This document shows, piece after piece, positions 1 to 11,900 of a DNA stretch of 64,000 nt. Both the position numbers and the translations under genes were made by a program. Numbering within the stretch: the first letter of the stretch is position 1; each line of letters starts with the position of its first letter. The notes below the pieces were generated by a model. The model worked only from the letters and a program-made list of their open reading frames with translations, made no database searches and was not told where the DNA came from. The DNA comes from Carallia brachiata (taxonomy: Eukaryota > Streptophyta > Magnoliopsida > Malpighiales > Rhizophoraceae): positions 1,568,639 through 1,632,638 of the forward strand of contig JADCRB010000026.1 in assembly GCA_021464245.1 (NCBI GenBank), read 5' to 3'.

Positions 1-200
1 GGCAAGTACATAATTTTCTGATTTGTCATCTCAAATATTGGGTTCTGCCACCAGTAGTTTATATCAACGGCCTCAATAATAACAGTGGTGTTGTTACTTG
101 ATATTATCAAGTTATAAATACCCATGGATCTGTAACTATCCAGTCCAGATGAATTCTTGTTCATCAATACATTCCAACAATGATCTATGTTGAAGTGCAG

Positions 201-546
201 GTTGGAACTCAGGCCTTTAGGGATTGATGTTATCAATGTCATTCCAGGAGCTATTAAGTCCAACATGGGTAATTCAGCTACAGCCACCTACAATCAGATG
301 CCCGAATGGAAGTTATACAAGCCGTTTGAAGCAGAAATGAGAAGGAGGGCAAATTTTTCACAGGAAAACAGGCCCACCCCCACAGAAGTGTTTGCAAAGA
401 AAACTGTGGCTGCCGTACTGAAGAGCAATCCGCCTGCATGGTTCTCCTATGGCCAATACTCCACTGTTACATCAATAATGTATCATTTACCCCTTTTTGT
501 TAGAGATTTCATTATTGCTCGAGCTTTTAAATTGAATTCTAAGTGA
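201..546 (+). CDS. Short-chain dehydrogenase/reductase, last exon only (1-acyldihydroxyacetone-phosphate reductase-like)
   Basis: This is the C-terminal exon of a classical SDR whose 5' part lies outside the window. The reading frame runs from the acceptor ending at 200 to a TGA at 544-546, about 115 residues. It opens with [21 protein letters not shown], the segment after the SDR active-site helix, where a PGAI/V turn helps close the NADP pocket. The tail resembles plant proteins annotated as NADPH-dependent 1-acyldihydroxyacetone phosphate reductase, which act in ether-lipid or glycerolipid metabolism; that substrate is taken from the family, not shown here. Bases 1-200 are intron. The window begins G|GCAAGT, which would fit a GC-type donor in the phase this exon needs (AG|G, Arg), so the preceding exon may end at base 1. 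The SDR family is fairly certain; the substrate is not. Confidence 0.8.
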
Positions 547-1407
547 TGGCAGCATTGTGTGTTCTTCACTCGCACCTGTAATCAAATTGCTTGAGTTGTA
601 ATGTCACTATGTAAGCATGCTTCATATCAGTAAGAACAAGGAAATTACGTTCATTCAACATGGGAAGAACAAGATGGTAATAAAATCAATGTGAAGTAGA
701 GACTGAGAACTGCAGGGTCTATGGCTTCAGGACTTTTAGGAATTTTCTGCGGAGAACTTTCCGAGCATAAACCCAACTAACAATGGTCTGGGCCATCCTG
801 TCTGCTGAATTTCGTGCCTACTCCCGATTGAATGCATTTCCTTCTCTTTTTCTTTTGTTTTTTTAGGTCAAAAAGAACCTTTAAATACTAAGAAAAGAAA
901 TTAGAATCATTAAAATTTAAATACAAAATCAAGAAGTTCCAAGAAAAATATCTTGACTAATTGTACTAAAAATATGAATTTATCTTTGTTTTTCTTTTTT
1001 TTTTCCCTCATTCGTGAGGGTGGATAGTATGGGAAAAAACTCGCAGGATTGAAGAACGCACCTTCCAAAACTTTCTGAAGTAATGAGAGTGCTCGAGATC
1101 ACGCTCTGTGTGCTACCGCAAGTTGTGTGCTATCACAAGTAAATAATAATAATAATAATAATAAAGGAAAGAAAAAAAGATGAACAAGAAAGATTTACAA
1201 GTTGGAAGGTTTATATATTTGTAACCTGAAATAGCAAGTCATTATTTAATCACAAGTATATGACCAAGTCTCAAATTTCCAATTTATCAAATACTAAAAC
1301 ACATAAGATAAAAAGTTTGGTAGAATTTGACACAAATTAACTTCGTTCCGCCTTTGTATTTGGCCCCTGGCTCCACTTTTACATGCACATGATGAGTTAG
1401 ATTCTAT
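547..1407. other. Intergenic region between convergent gene ends
   Basis: This holds the 3' flank of the SDR gene (plus strand) and the 3' flank of TSR3 (minus strand). The sequence is AT-rich with T-runs and an (AAT)n microsatellite at about 1144-1163. I see no open frame with coding character. Confidence 0.6.
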
Positions 1408-4400
1408 CTACTCACTTTCCTCATCACTTTCATGGAAGTTCAAATGATTCATATTCCTTTCTAGCGGCGGAAGCCCGTCTTCTTCGGAGTCCGTAGAAGA
1501 TCCCTCACCCTCACTTCTTTCTGCTCCTGTGGCAAGAGAACAAACACAGAGACGTCACCGGGTGAATATAAGATGCTTGTTTAGCAAGCTCCAATTGACT
1601 GTCGTTATTAACATAAACTCTGTGAAGAACATCCATGTCAAGAATCTAATGGAAGTGCCTAGAAGCCAGATTGCAACATGATAGTATTTTTTCCAGTCAG
1701 AAAATAACATAAAGCATGGGTCCCAAAAAGATTCCTGTAAAGGGGACCGAAGATTGGGATTAAAAGAAAAATATATGTTAGTCTGCACGATGTATCCCAA
1801 TTTAAGAAACGCACTTCAAATCACTGTTGCCAACATTTATCACTGACATTCCTTGCCTAGTTCAGAATTAGTTCAGAATTTAAAATGGAAAGAAAACGTC
1901 CAGTGCCAAGTGTCACTTATTGGCTATAATCAGTAAAGACCACAATAAAATTAATCCGTCTTCCACAATGGCATGGAAAAGTCTTTTTAGTTTGAAATTA
2001 GGAAAAGAAAAGTACCTTCAACGTCAGCGACAGCCTTTGGAACTTGTCTTTGCTGAGAAAGCCATGTGTTTTGGACAGAAATAATGTCAGAACTGTTCTC
2101 ACATTCAGCATATGCTTTCAGAAGTTGCCTGCACCAGAATCAGAAGTTTCAACAAGTTTCAAAATTAATGTGTTTATGAGATCGTATGCCATAAGATCTA
2201 CCACAGGTACAGCTACCCTATTAGGTGCAATAAACCGTCTCAGCAAACTAAACAAGGTAGTTAGAGCCTCGCTAAATCCACATATGAGCAACATCTTTTT
2301 CTCAAATCAAGTAGCCAAATTTGCCATATGGCTTCTATTTAACTCATGCTAGCAGGCATTTGAGAACCAACAAGAGACCGGCAAGCAGAAGATTAATGTA
2401 AACAAGAAGATGGCTACTCTAACTTTTGCAGTAGTGTAGGATATGGAAATATTGCAAGGCCCATAGATCTTTTGAGTGCCATTTCATATTATATATATAA
2501 ACGACAATACTTGAAAGACCCAAATGAAATCTTATGGCTTCAAGCAACCATTTTCATTTTTTATGCCTCAAACAACATTCTAATTCTTTTAAATAAAAAC
2601 AAAATTTTGTTGAAAATGCATACACTTGTTCAAACTGAAGAATATATTAGCCAAATGCATTCTAATTCTTTTATATAGCCCTATTAGAGAAGAAAAAACT
2701 GGGCAGGGACAGGTTACTTTTTCCTGGAACGTAAAAGCGAGCTTATAATAGGATATTAGAGAAAGCAAAGGATAAATTGGTTCAAGGACAAACAAAATGA
2801 GACCATCTTCTGACATCATCCTCAAAGCGAGAGACGATAAAGTCCAGCATTTTAACCGCATCAGCTTGCTGCCCTCCACTGCCCAGTTTTGAATGATTAA
2901 ACAGACAAAAGCATTTGCCATGCCAAAAAAAAAAAAAGGTGGGGTTTTGGGCTTGGGGATTTCCCAAGCACTTTAAAGCAGCATTTGGGACCAGACAAGG
3001 AGTCCATCCACTCCCAAAAGCCAATCCATGCACCCCCAAGAATTTCATTGTCTTCTGGTTGTCACAATAAAACCTTAAGTATTCATTTCCTTCTGATTGT
3101 TACAATCTATAGGTTGTGTCTTGCACATGATGTACATGACAGATTAAAACATTCATAACCTTTTACTTCCAAAGGCAACTCAGTGCGCAAGACTCTCACA
3201 CTGGAAGGGTCAAATGTATTTAGCCTTATTTGCAACTCAAATCTGTAGCCTCTAAAAGTCACAATGGAGTAACCGTACTATTGCACCAAGACTTGCCCTG
3301 CTTTTACTTCTAAAAATAAAAGGGAAAGCGAAGTACCTATTAAGGGACAGGAATGCATGACCCCACTTGAACTTGCCCAGCAACAGATTTGCACTTTCCT
3401 CTTCCCCACTGTTAGAACATAATTAAAGAAACATCAAAATCTGGATAAACTAAAGTACAAAATGAATATGCAACTGTCACCCAAATGACTTGCAATTTAT
3501 CAGCAAAAGGAGGAGACCCAAAACAAAATTGAAACAGTTACCTACCAAACCCTCAGGCCCCAGAATCATTGATGCAAAAATCACACATACTCCTATCATC
3601 ATTGTATGTCCTAACATCACCTTCATCACAACATTTCTTGATTGCTTTTCTTAGCATAAACTTTCCATATCTTAGTTATTCCAACCCTCTTATGCAAACA
3701 AGTAGGACAGAAGGAAGCTTTCAGATTAATGTTCCATTAAACAGTTTTCCAAAGTAAAAAGCCTGTTTCCTGGCTGCTTCTTATAGTAGATAATGGAAAC
3801 TATATATGTAAAAAACCTTTTGAAAAAGCTTTTTCCCAAATTCCACAAACAATTTCCACAATACCTTTCATCACAAAATGCACAATGGTGAATAGAAAAT
3901 CCACAAACTGTTTACCAGCTAAGTGGAATGCCTTAAACTAGTATTTCCTGGAGTGTTATAGCACAGCCAAAAGTTTAGAAAAACATGATCAAATGAGAAA
4001 AATGCTAGACTCATATTTTACACAGTACATAGTGAAGCAAGAAATATATGATCAGGAAAAGGTATACTTATTCTTCGTCACCCCCCCCCCCACCCCTCTT
4101 TATGGGTTGATGAGCAAGGAAATCATACCATATAATTAGAGCTGCAGATAGTGCTTCGACACAAGATAGCTCACATGGTCGACCATAATTTACTGGATTT
4201 GCTGCTACAAGCCATGGTACTGCATTCCAAAACACATACATAGTGAGCAGAGACATGCAGTTGAAGTTGACAAAAATTCACTTTGTAAGTACATAATGGT
4301 GGTATGTAAATCTCAGACAACAAGAAATCACATTTTCTACGCCAAAAAAGTCATTGTGATGCATGCGATCAACATCTTGTATTCATAAACAAATGAAACA

Positions 4401-6991
4401 TATGGTTATCAGATATTATAACGTCAACAAAAAGTAACCATGAAACAATTCCATCTCTACATATAAGGCATCAAAAAAATAATTTCCAAACTGCTACATT
4501 AATCCAAAATTAAAGCTGCATCTCCATAGAGACAAGCAACTAAAATCAACCGATATGTCTTGAAACTATATAATAGACAGAATCTCAGGCACCATTCCTA
4601 AAGAGACAAACTCACACAAGCGAGGAGCAGCACAGTGCAGCTTCACAAATGGTACGTCTCCCAAACGTGCCCACGAGCAATCAACAACAGCTAATCCTTT
4701 CCTCTTCAGTAAGCTGTAATCTTCTTTGGAGATACATTGGCTCCCAACAGGACTGTCAACAGTGATAACATAGACAATTAGAGGAATATAGAAGTACATA
4801 GTAATATCATTATTCCATGCAAGCTATGACATGACTTTCCCATAAAACCAATGGTATAAGTAACAGATGATTACAAATTTTGCATTATTGACACAATTAT
4901 AACGTCTCAAGACATATGGTATGAAATGAATAATCCTAAAGGCAGACGAAAAACACTAAGGCATTGTTCCTCATTCTGTGACTGGCTTCCAAGAAATAAG
5001 CTTCATAAGATTGTTCAAGAAAAAGAAATAATAATAAAAAAAAACCTATCATTAAAAAGAAATATTGCTGGGTTACCTTAGAACAACACCCCCAAAACTA
5101 GTATTGACACGCAGCTCCTGCACAAAATAATATTTAATTATATGTCATGAGAAGTAGCCTATGTTGAAAGATTAAACACATCCGAAGCTGGAAACAAAAT
5201 AAGCATAAAAACAGAAAGCACCATGTTATAGAGCCAACATGCTTGATCATATTGAGTTTTTGAAGCCTGCTTATTATATAATGCTACTGAACCAAATTAA
5301 GAATGATCTGTTTACGTTTAACCTCTAAAGAAAAATGGGCATTTACCATATTAGTTGGCTTTATGAGCTATTAAACTAACAATGGAAATGCTTGTGTTGC
5401 TGAAAACTATGACAGGAGCTAAGGTGGATCAAAGTACAACTAATTGGAGAAGGAGAACTCCTCAAACTGATTTGACAGCAAATGCTTTATAGGAGGCTGA
5501 GTTTACGAAATCAAAAAAATGCTGGAACAGTAGCCAATGCATTCCCTCAATGCCAGAGCTTACTAGAAAACACAAGGAGTAGTTACTCTAGTTACTAATT
5601 CATTATTAATGCTCTAGTTATATGTAATCGCCAATACCTTCCCTTAACTCTTGTTATTAATTCGTTGAACAATACACTATCCACTGTTTCTAACGAACTG
5701 GAGAATGCTGAAACTACAGTCATTGCTGTCAACATAATATCTAAGGAAAATCTCGGAGTTCTAACAATGTTGACAATATCTTGCAAAATAGACTGACAAA
5801 TGTATCTTGACAGAATGTGACATTCACATGCCTCTTTATGAATAAACTGGAAGCAAAACAATGTGGGAACTTTCCTGATTATAGCATTCAGCATAATGTA
5901 GAAGGAAGCTACTGTTTACGTAAAATTCTTTTGAGACATTCATATTCCCTAATTCTGCCTGCACGAGCCTACCGCTTGCTGAACTAATTTTTTCCAGTCT
6001 ATTGGCCACCTCCGACTATCATATTAAATGCCTTTAACTTATAATCTCTATCTTCTATTTGTACAGCACTCAGGATGCACCAATAACAGGATTGCTCATG
6101 CACAAATACAATGTTGCTATTCTAACATGCACATCTATATACCGCCAAAGTCAAAACTAACATGCATTGCTGGTCTGGGAGAAATTTGAAACATAAAAAG
6201 CAAGTATAACAGATACTTTCTTTCAATAAACCAAATCTCAAAAGTTTTCGCCCGGTGCACCTTTTTGCATCACATTGTCCAAAATCCTGAACAGCAACAC
6301 ATACCAATCAGTCCCATGACAAAAACTGAACTGAACTAAAGCAACTATACAATCATTACAATTAAATCTGTAACTTTAAGAGAATTTTGGAAGATACCAG
6401 ATTGCGCATTACATATAAGGAGTTGAACATCAAGTATCTAGATAAGCAGCAATTCAAATTGAAAATGCAGAGAAGAGAAAAAGATCATTTCCTTAGCCGG
6501 GCCAAGGGGAGGGGGGGAGAGCAAGATGCCAAGAAAATAAATGGGGCAAAATTTATGACTGAAAAATGGAAAGCTAATAAAAATCTGCATACCCACATTG
6601 CAAGCTGAACTTTTGGGACTGATGTCACCTCCTCGGCAGCTGCAACGTCAAGAAACTCATCAGCTAAAAAAGTCGATAATCACTGCAGCATTATATCAGA
6701 CATCTAATAGTCTGAAGAAAACCGTAATAAGAAAGAGACCCGGAAAAGAATTAATGACCCAGTATAAGAGGAGGTATAGAAGTACTACCTGGAATAGGAG
6801 GGAGAGACTCATCTTCCCTACAATAAGGAAGCAAGAAAACTTGATAACTCAACAAAAACCATAAATTCACATGGAATTTGGGGTTCCAAAAAAGATGGAA
6901 AAAAGTACCTTTCAAGTTGGTTGTTGGTTCTGCTGGATTGCACCCCATGGGAGCGGTGGGTCTTGAACCTCCTAGTTTTGTTATGACCCAT
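1408..6991 (-). CDS. TSR3: 18S rRNA aminocarboxypropyltransferase TSR3
   Basis: TSR3 transfers the 3-amino-3-carboxypropyl group of S-adenosylmethionine to a hypermodified pseudouridine in 18S rRNA, late in cytoplasmic 40S maturation. Ten coding exons (minus strand, 5' to 3'): 6991-6909, 6817-6789, 6663-6593, 6286-6221, 5117-5077, 4752-4616, 4219-4129, 3408-3337, 2128-2016, 1526-1408. They join in phase to 822 nt, 273 residues. The N-terminus is basic ([10 protein letters not shown]). The RLI/TSR3 core follows: [15 protein letters not shown] from residue 62, [10 protein letters not shown] near 96-105, [10 protein letters not shown], then [18 protein letters not shown]. The C-terminal tail is acidic and Ser/Glu-rich, ending HESDEESE. 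Exon 2 is a 29-nt microexon. The donor after exon 4 reads GA rather than GT (see findings). The start is the only Met before the basic leader. Identity is secure from motifs and length. Confidence 0.93.
3176..3299 (-). mobile_element. SINE fragment (Au-like) in a TSR3 intron
   Basis: This segment shares word order with 45785-45945: CGCAAGACTCTCACACTG, a pyrimidine-rich middle, GTAACCGTACTATTGCACCAAG. On the minus strand it begins CTTGGTGCAATAGTACGG, a tRNA-like A-box region, and a B-box-like stretch follows. The phrase matches what I remember of plant Au SINEs. It lies in the intron between TSR3 exons 8 and 9, in the gene's sense orientation. Confidence 0.6.
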
Positions 6992-8110
6992 ATTTTACGC
7001 TTGCAACAACAAATAAGGACAAGATAATCGGTAATACTGCAATGTCAATGGAAAATAATGCATTTAATAAAACATGGAGACAATAAAAAAAAGTGAAATA
7101 CAACACAAATGAATTCCACATACCCTAAACAGTCAGAAAATCAGGTTTTCAGTGCGGAGGTGATAGAACCAAAAAGTACAATACACCAACATCACTCAAA
7201 CACTTTGATTTTCAAAGAATGTGCAGTGACTAACAAAATACTTGCACAACGCACCATTTTTCACAAAAAGGCACAAAAGATTCAAGTCCCGAATCAGAAA
7301 CACACTACTTGACTAATCTTAAAACAACGATCATTTGGCTTAACTGTTGCAGATATATTTGTTGCCAACGGCTGCCAAATTTTTTCTCTACAGACCAACC
7401 AAAAGTATGGCAGCAAAAATACTAATTTACTAGAAAAAAACAAGTAACGACTGATAAATTTTCACTAATGTTACAATGGTTTCCAAATTGTTTTGACAGC
7501 ACAAATGCCCCAGCATCCCAACCGTTATTTACCCATGATGATCAAACATCAAACAAAAAGAGGAGAACTAAAAACAAAAGCTGCGAAAACCCATTTCCAA
7601 AAATATCACAAATCTCCCACTCACTAACAATTCTGATCACTCCCAACTCTGACATCTAAACCTCAAGAACGGCGGCTACGGAATGCAAAACTTGAAAACC
7701 CGCGGGTAATGAAGACAAAAGCCACAGCTTAGAACCCATTACCCCCCACACTCCCGAAAAAAAAAAAACTTCAAAAATTGAACGATCAGATTCCAATTGA
7801 CAGAGCTAGAAAAAAGCTCCCCATAAGGGGACGACTGAAAAGAAACAAAATTTGGGGCACAGAAAACCGACCATTGGGGACGGAACTATCATAAACTCAA
7901 AGGAGAAGAGATATATATGTATGTATGTAAGTGAAAAGTTAGCGTACCAATGAAAATTAGGTGGGTTTCTTTAAGGTATTTGTTGGTCTGAAACTTCCTT
8001 TCTGTGTGTTTGTACGTCTCTGATTCCGTTGTTCCCCACCAGCGGACTTGGCTGAAAAGCTCTCTTCCCAGGCGAAGACCCTAATCTAGGGAGACAGGAA
8101 GATCATACTG
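6992..8110 (-). promoter_or_regulatory. TSR3 5' leader with a probable leader intron
   Basis: Upstream of the TSR3 start, the minus strand shows a possible acceptor (TTGTTGTTGCAAG, exon resuming at 6999). Further up, at 7948-8110, is a leader exon ending CATTG|GTACGC at 7948/7947. No coding potential is seen between them. A partial telo-box-like ACCCTAA lies near 8088-8094; such boxes are common in ribosome-biogenesis promoters, but one partial match is weak evidence. The exact transcription start is not resolved. Confidence 0.4.
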
Positions 8111-8981
8111 CGATCGAAAAGGCTAAACAGTTATAGGTAAGAATATATTAAATATTCCGTAATTTAATCTGTTTAATTATTAAAAATATATTAAATTTAA
8201 AAAGTAAAAATTATATAAATTATTTAATATAATTAAATTAATTATATATTATCACATTAAATATATATACATAATTAAATTTAATGTTATTTTTTTAATA
8301 TTTAATTTTAATTTTCCTGTCTAAAGTTATTGTCGATGGTTATAATTGTAAAAAGTACTAAAATGGATGTTTAATTAAATTATTTAGACTCATACAAACA
8401 AAAATTGAAGAAAAAAATAATGACAATTTTTTTTTTTAAAATGTCCGAGTTTAAAAGTAAAATTAATTAGGCGAATAGAATAATAATAAAAAAATAATAT
8501 ATAAATAAATATAAATATAAATTAATATTTTTTAAAACCGTAATTAAAAGCTCCATTAAATCTTTTTTTATTTTAACCCAGCACATATTTCATTTATTTA
8601 AAAATTTGATTAAAAACTCGATTAAATCTAGCATAGACTACATTTATTTAATTCATATCACATTCGTCTAGCTATATCCAAATGGAAAAAAATAAAAAAA
8701 TAAATCTGATCAACCGAAAAGAAGAGCGAGGGACAGAGAGACTAGAGTAGAGACAGACGACAAGAGAGGGTTCATTTAGCCGCGGGCAGCTGCCGGAACC
8801 AAGCCGTCGTCACGTTCGTCGATCCAAAGCAAAACTGCGTTTGTAGTTTTATCCTCCTACTCCTCTTTTTTAATGCACCCACCCTTTCTCTCTCCGGCAT
8901 TTTATCGAACACTTGGCAATAACTTTCACCGAGTCCGGCCCCTCCCATACCATAATTATTAGTTGCGATATAAATTAAGCT
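8111..8981. promoter_or_regulatory. Shared upstream region between divergent TSR3 and MIC60
   Basis: TSR3 reads left and MIC60 reads right from this roughly 870-bp segment. The left two thirds (8140-8700) are extremely AT-rich. The right third (8720-8980) has purine- and CT-rich stretches typical of a plant 5' leader. No open reading frame with coding character is seen. A shared bidirectional promoter is an inference from the layout. Confidence 0.45.
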
Positions 8982-11900
8982 ATGTTGCGAAGGTACCAAG
9001 ACGATTTCTTAAATTAAATTGAAAAAAATTCTACGGTTACTGTTCTTGGTAGCTGAATTCGTAGTTTGCTTTGGGATTCTTGCAGGTCGATTTTGGAGTT
9101 AACTGCCCGTCGATCGGTGAGGAGGTTCCCGAGCCAAATTAATCCTCAGGTTAAGTGTTTGCTTTCGCATTCCTATTTTATTAATCTTATTTTTATTTTT
9201 ATTTACTGTCGCATTTCATTATATTATGTAGTTTGTAAAACGCGCGTGCTTTAGTTTTTTTTTTTTTTTTTTTAGTATTTTTTGTGTCTTGTTACTATTG
9301 ACTAGGAAAAATGTTTCTCTCTTTTTGTAAATTTAGTGGAATTTGTAAAGGCACCGGATTAATTGATCATTGAGCAGATGGGGATGTTGTTCTTGTTATA
9401 AGCGGTTTGCCTTTCTTGTTTTTGATGAAGGTTTTCTGATAATGATATTTAAATCTACTTTACTGTTGTTTTTTGTGGTGTTTTCTTGGAATTTGCAGCG
9501 AATATGTCCGTTTGCTTCTTCCAGCAACAGATTCTCCACCTCGTCCCAGCAAAATGGACCCCCAAAAGTTGGTTCAAATGGCGAACCCGATGACCCTAAG
9601 AGTAATGCCCGGGCCATTGTGCTGGGGAGTGCAGTCGTTGCCGGTGCTGCTCTTTTAGCTTATCGATCGGGTTATTTGGATCAATTTGCTGGTAAACATC
9701 AGCAGCCTTCTGGTAGCGCCTCCAATTCTAGTGTCGATCATAGAGATGCAATGGAGACCCCCCATATTGGAGAGCAAGTTGCAATTGAAGAGCCTGACAA
9801 ATTAAGTCGTGCTGACGAGAATTTTGTACAAAAGTTTGAAACTCAGGCAGATATTACACAAGCTGAAGCTGGGCAGATGGTTGAGACTCACGTGGATCTT
9901 CCTCGTGTAGAAATAGAGCAGAAGGTAGAAAGTACTCCGGATATTTCTCCCTCTGAGGCAACTCATAGGGTTGAAATCCAGATGGATGTTCCTGATTCTG
10001 AAACTCCAGGCAATAGACAAGGTGAACAACAGTCTGATGTTAAATTGGTATCTGATGTGATCACAAAAGATGAGAGAATCAATCTTCAGGAGAAACACAA
10101 ATTAGGATCCTCTCATGGTTCGAATGTCGAAGGAAGTCCTGGGGTGGAAAGCCCAGCGTCAAAAGCACCGGCAGAACCAAATGAGGCACTCCAATCTGCA
10201 CAACTACAGATTGAGGTAAAGGAGATTCCTAAAGATAATAATGTACCACCTCAGCATCTACTTTCAGAAGACAGATCCGAGGTACTCTGGGTAGTGATTG
10301 CTAATTTTTGCGGCTTTTTTTGCTTGAAGCGGCATATGTTGGGGGCTGACAATTATCTGCTCTCATAAATGAATGGCGCTCTTATATGATTGTATTTAAC
10401 ACAAATTTAATTATGACAAGCACTTTGGTTTTTTTTCTTATTTTCTCTTAAGATATCATTTTTGGGTATCTTTTCAATGGAGGATGATTCATCTTCTTGT
10501 TTTCACTGTGATCACTTTCTTCAACAAATAATCTTCTCTTGTCCTTAAAAAATGGCATTGTATATCATGTAGAAAAATTTTCCTTTACATAATGTTCACC
10601 TGGAAGTTTGGGCAGGCCATCAATTCATTATTTACATTCAATGAAATGAATTTAAATTGCGAAGGCATTTTCTATTGTTTTAGAGTATTAGGAAAACCAT
10701 TTGTATTTCATTGTCAACTACGTTTAAACAGAATTTATATCAGTCTTTCTTGTGTGGGCAGGCCGGCTAAATTAGTTTCAGCTTTCTAATTTGTGTATAC
10801 AGTCCTAGTGCACTTAATTGTTGTGGCTATGATTGCTACATTCTTTTTCACAGTTGTCAAAGTTTGTTATTGACTATCTTCTATTACAGTCTACACTTGG
10901 AAAGGGTACAGAAGTGGCAAATCTACTTGATGCTTACCATCTGACAGGAAAAGCACAAGAAGGCTCTGCAGCTCAAGGAGCTGGAGAACAGGTGACTAAA
11001 ATCATCTAGTGTTTGCTATGTTATCCATATTCATTTTGTTAGGTTGAAGAGTCTTCATGTATAATTAATCAAAGACTCTCTTAAAGCACGCGCACGTTTG
11101 TTTCTTTGCAACCATAGGCTCTTGTTACTGCCATAGGGGAATCCGATGATGGTTCTGTAATGGTCAATGGAAAATTGATTGTGAACTTTCTCCAAGCAAT
11201 ACATGTTGCTGAAAAGAGGCAAGCTGAGTTGGATGCCCAGGCCTTCGCTGAAGAAAAAAGAGCATTGAAGGTTTTGCGTGCTTCCTAGCATGACTGTTCA
11301 TATTTTTGTGCATGCTCCACAGTTTTAATTTCTGTTAAACACCTTGTATTGTTTAGCTTACCTGATTTGTTGGCTGCAACAGGATAAGTATGAAAAGGAA
11401 CTGAAAGATTTGAGGGCTAGAGAACTGATGCGTGCAGAAGAGGCAGCAATACTGGATAAGGTTTCACAAATTTATTCCTTTTACTCCTCATCTTCTATCA
11501 GTAAAGCAACTATTATCATGTAGGGATTGTGGTATGAAAACAGGCTACATGTCTGTGATAACTCTCCAAACTCTGCCCAGCAATTTGATACCACTTTGTA
11601 ACCTTATTATGACTGGTACCATGACAGGAAATAAAGAGAGAAAGAGCAAAGGCAGCAGCTGCTAGCAGGGCACTTCAGGAAAAAATGGAAGAGAAACTTA
11701 GGGTGGAACTTGAGCAAAAGGTATGCATAGTCCTCTGTTTTGTTATTATCCTAGAATTTTTATTGCAGCATTTGCTTGACCTACTAGAGTTGGTGTGTCA
11801 AATACAGGACACTGAAGCAGAAATGAAAATGAAAAAAATTCAGGAGTTGGCAAAAGCAGAATTGGCTGCTGCACTTGCTGGTGAGAAGGCAGCACAAATT

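Noticed and set aside
6598..6864. Plus-strand 88-codon ORF
   Set aside because: It lies opposite TSR3 exons 2 and 3, which are supported by family sequence and splice phase.
9370..10368. 332-codon ORF as a stand-alone gene
   Set aside because: It is MIC60 exon 3 (9499-10281) plus intron read-through at both ends.
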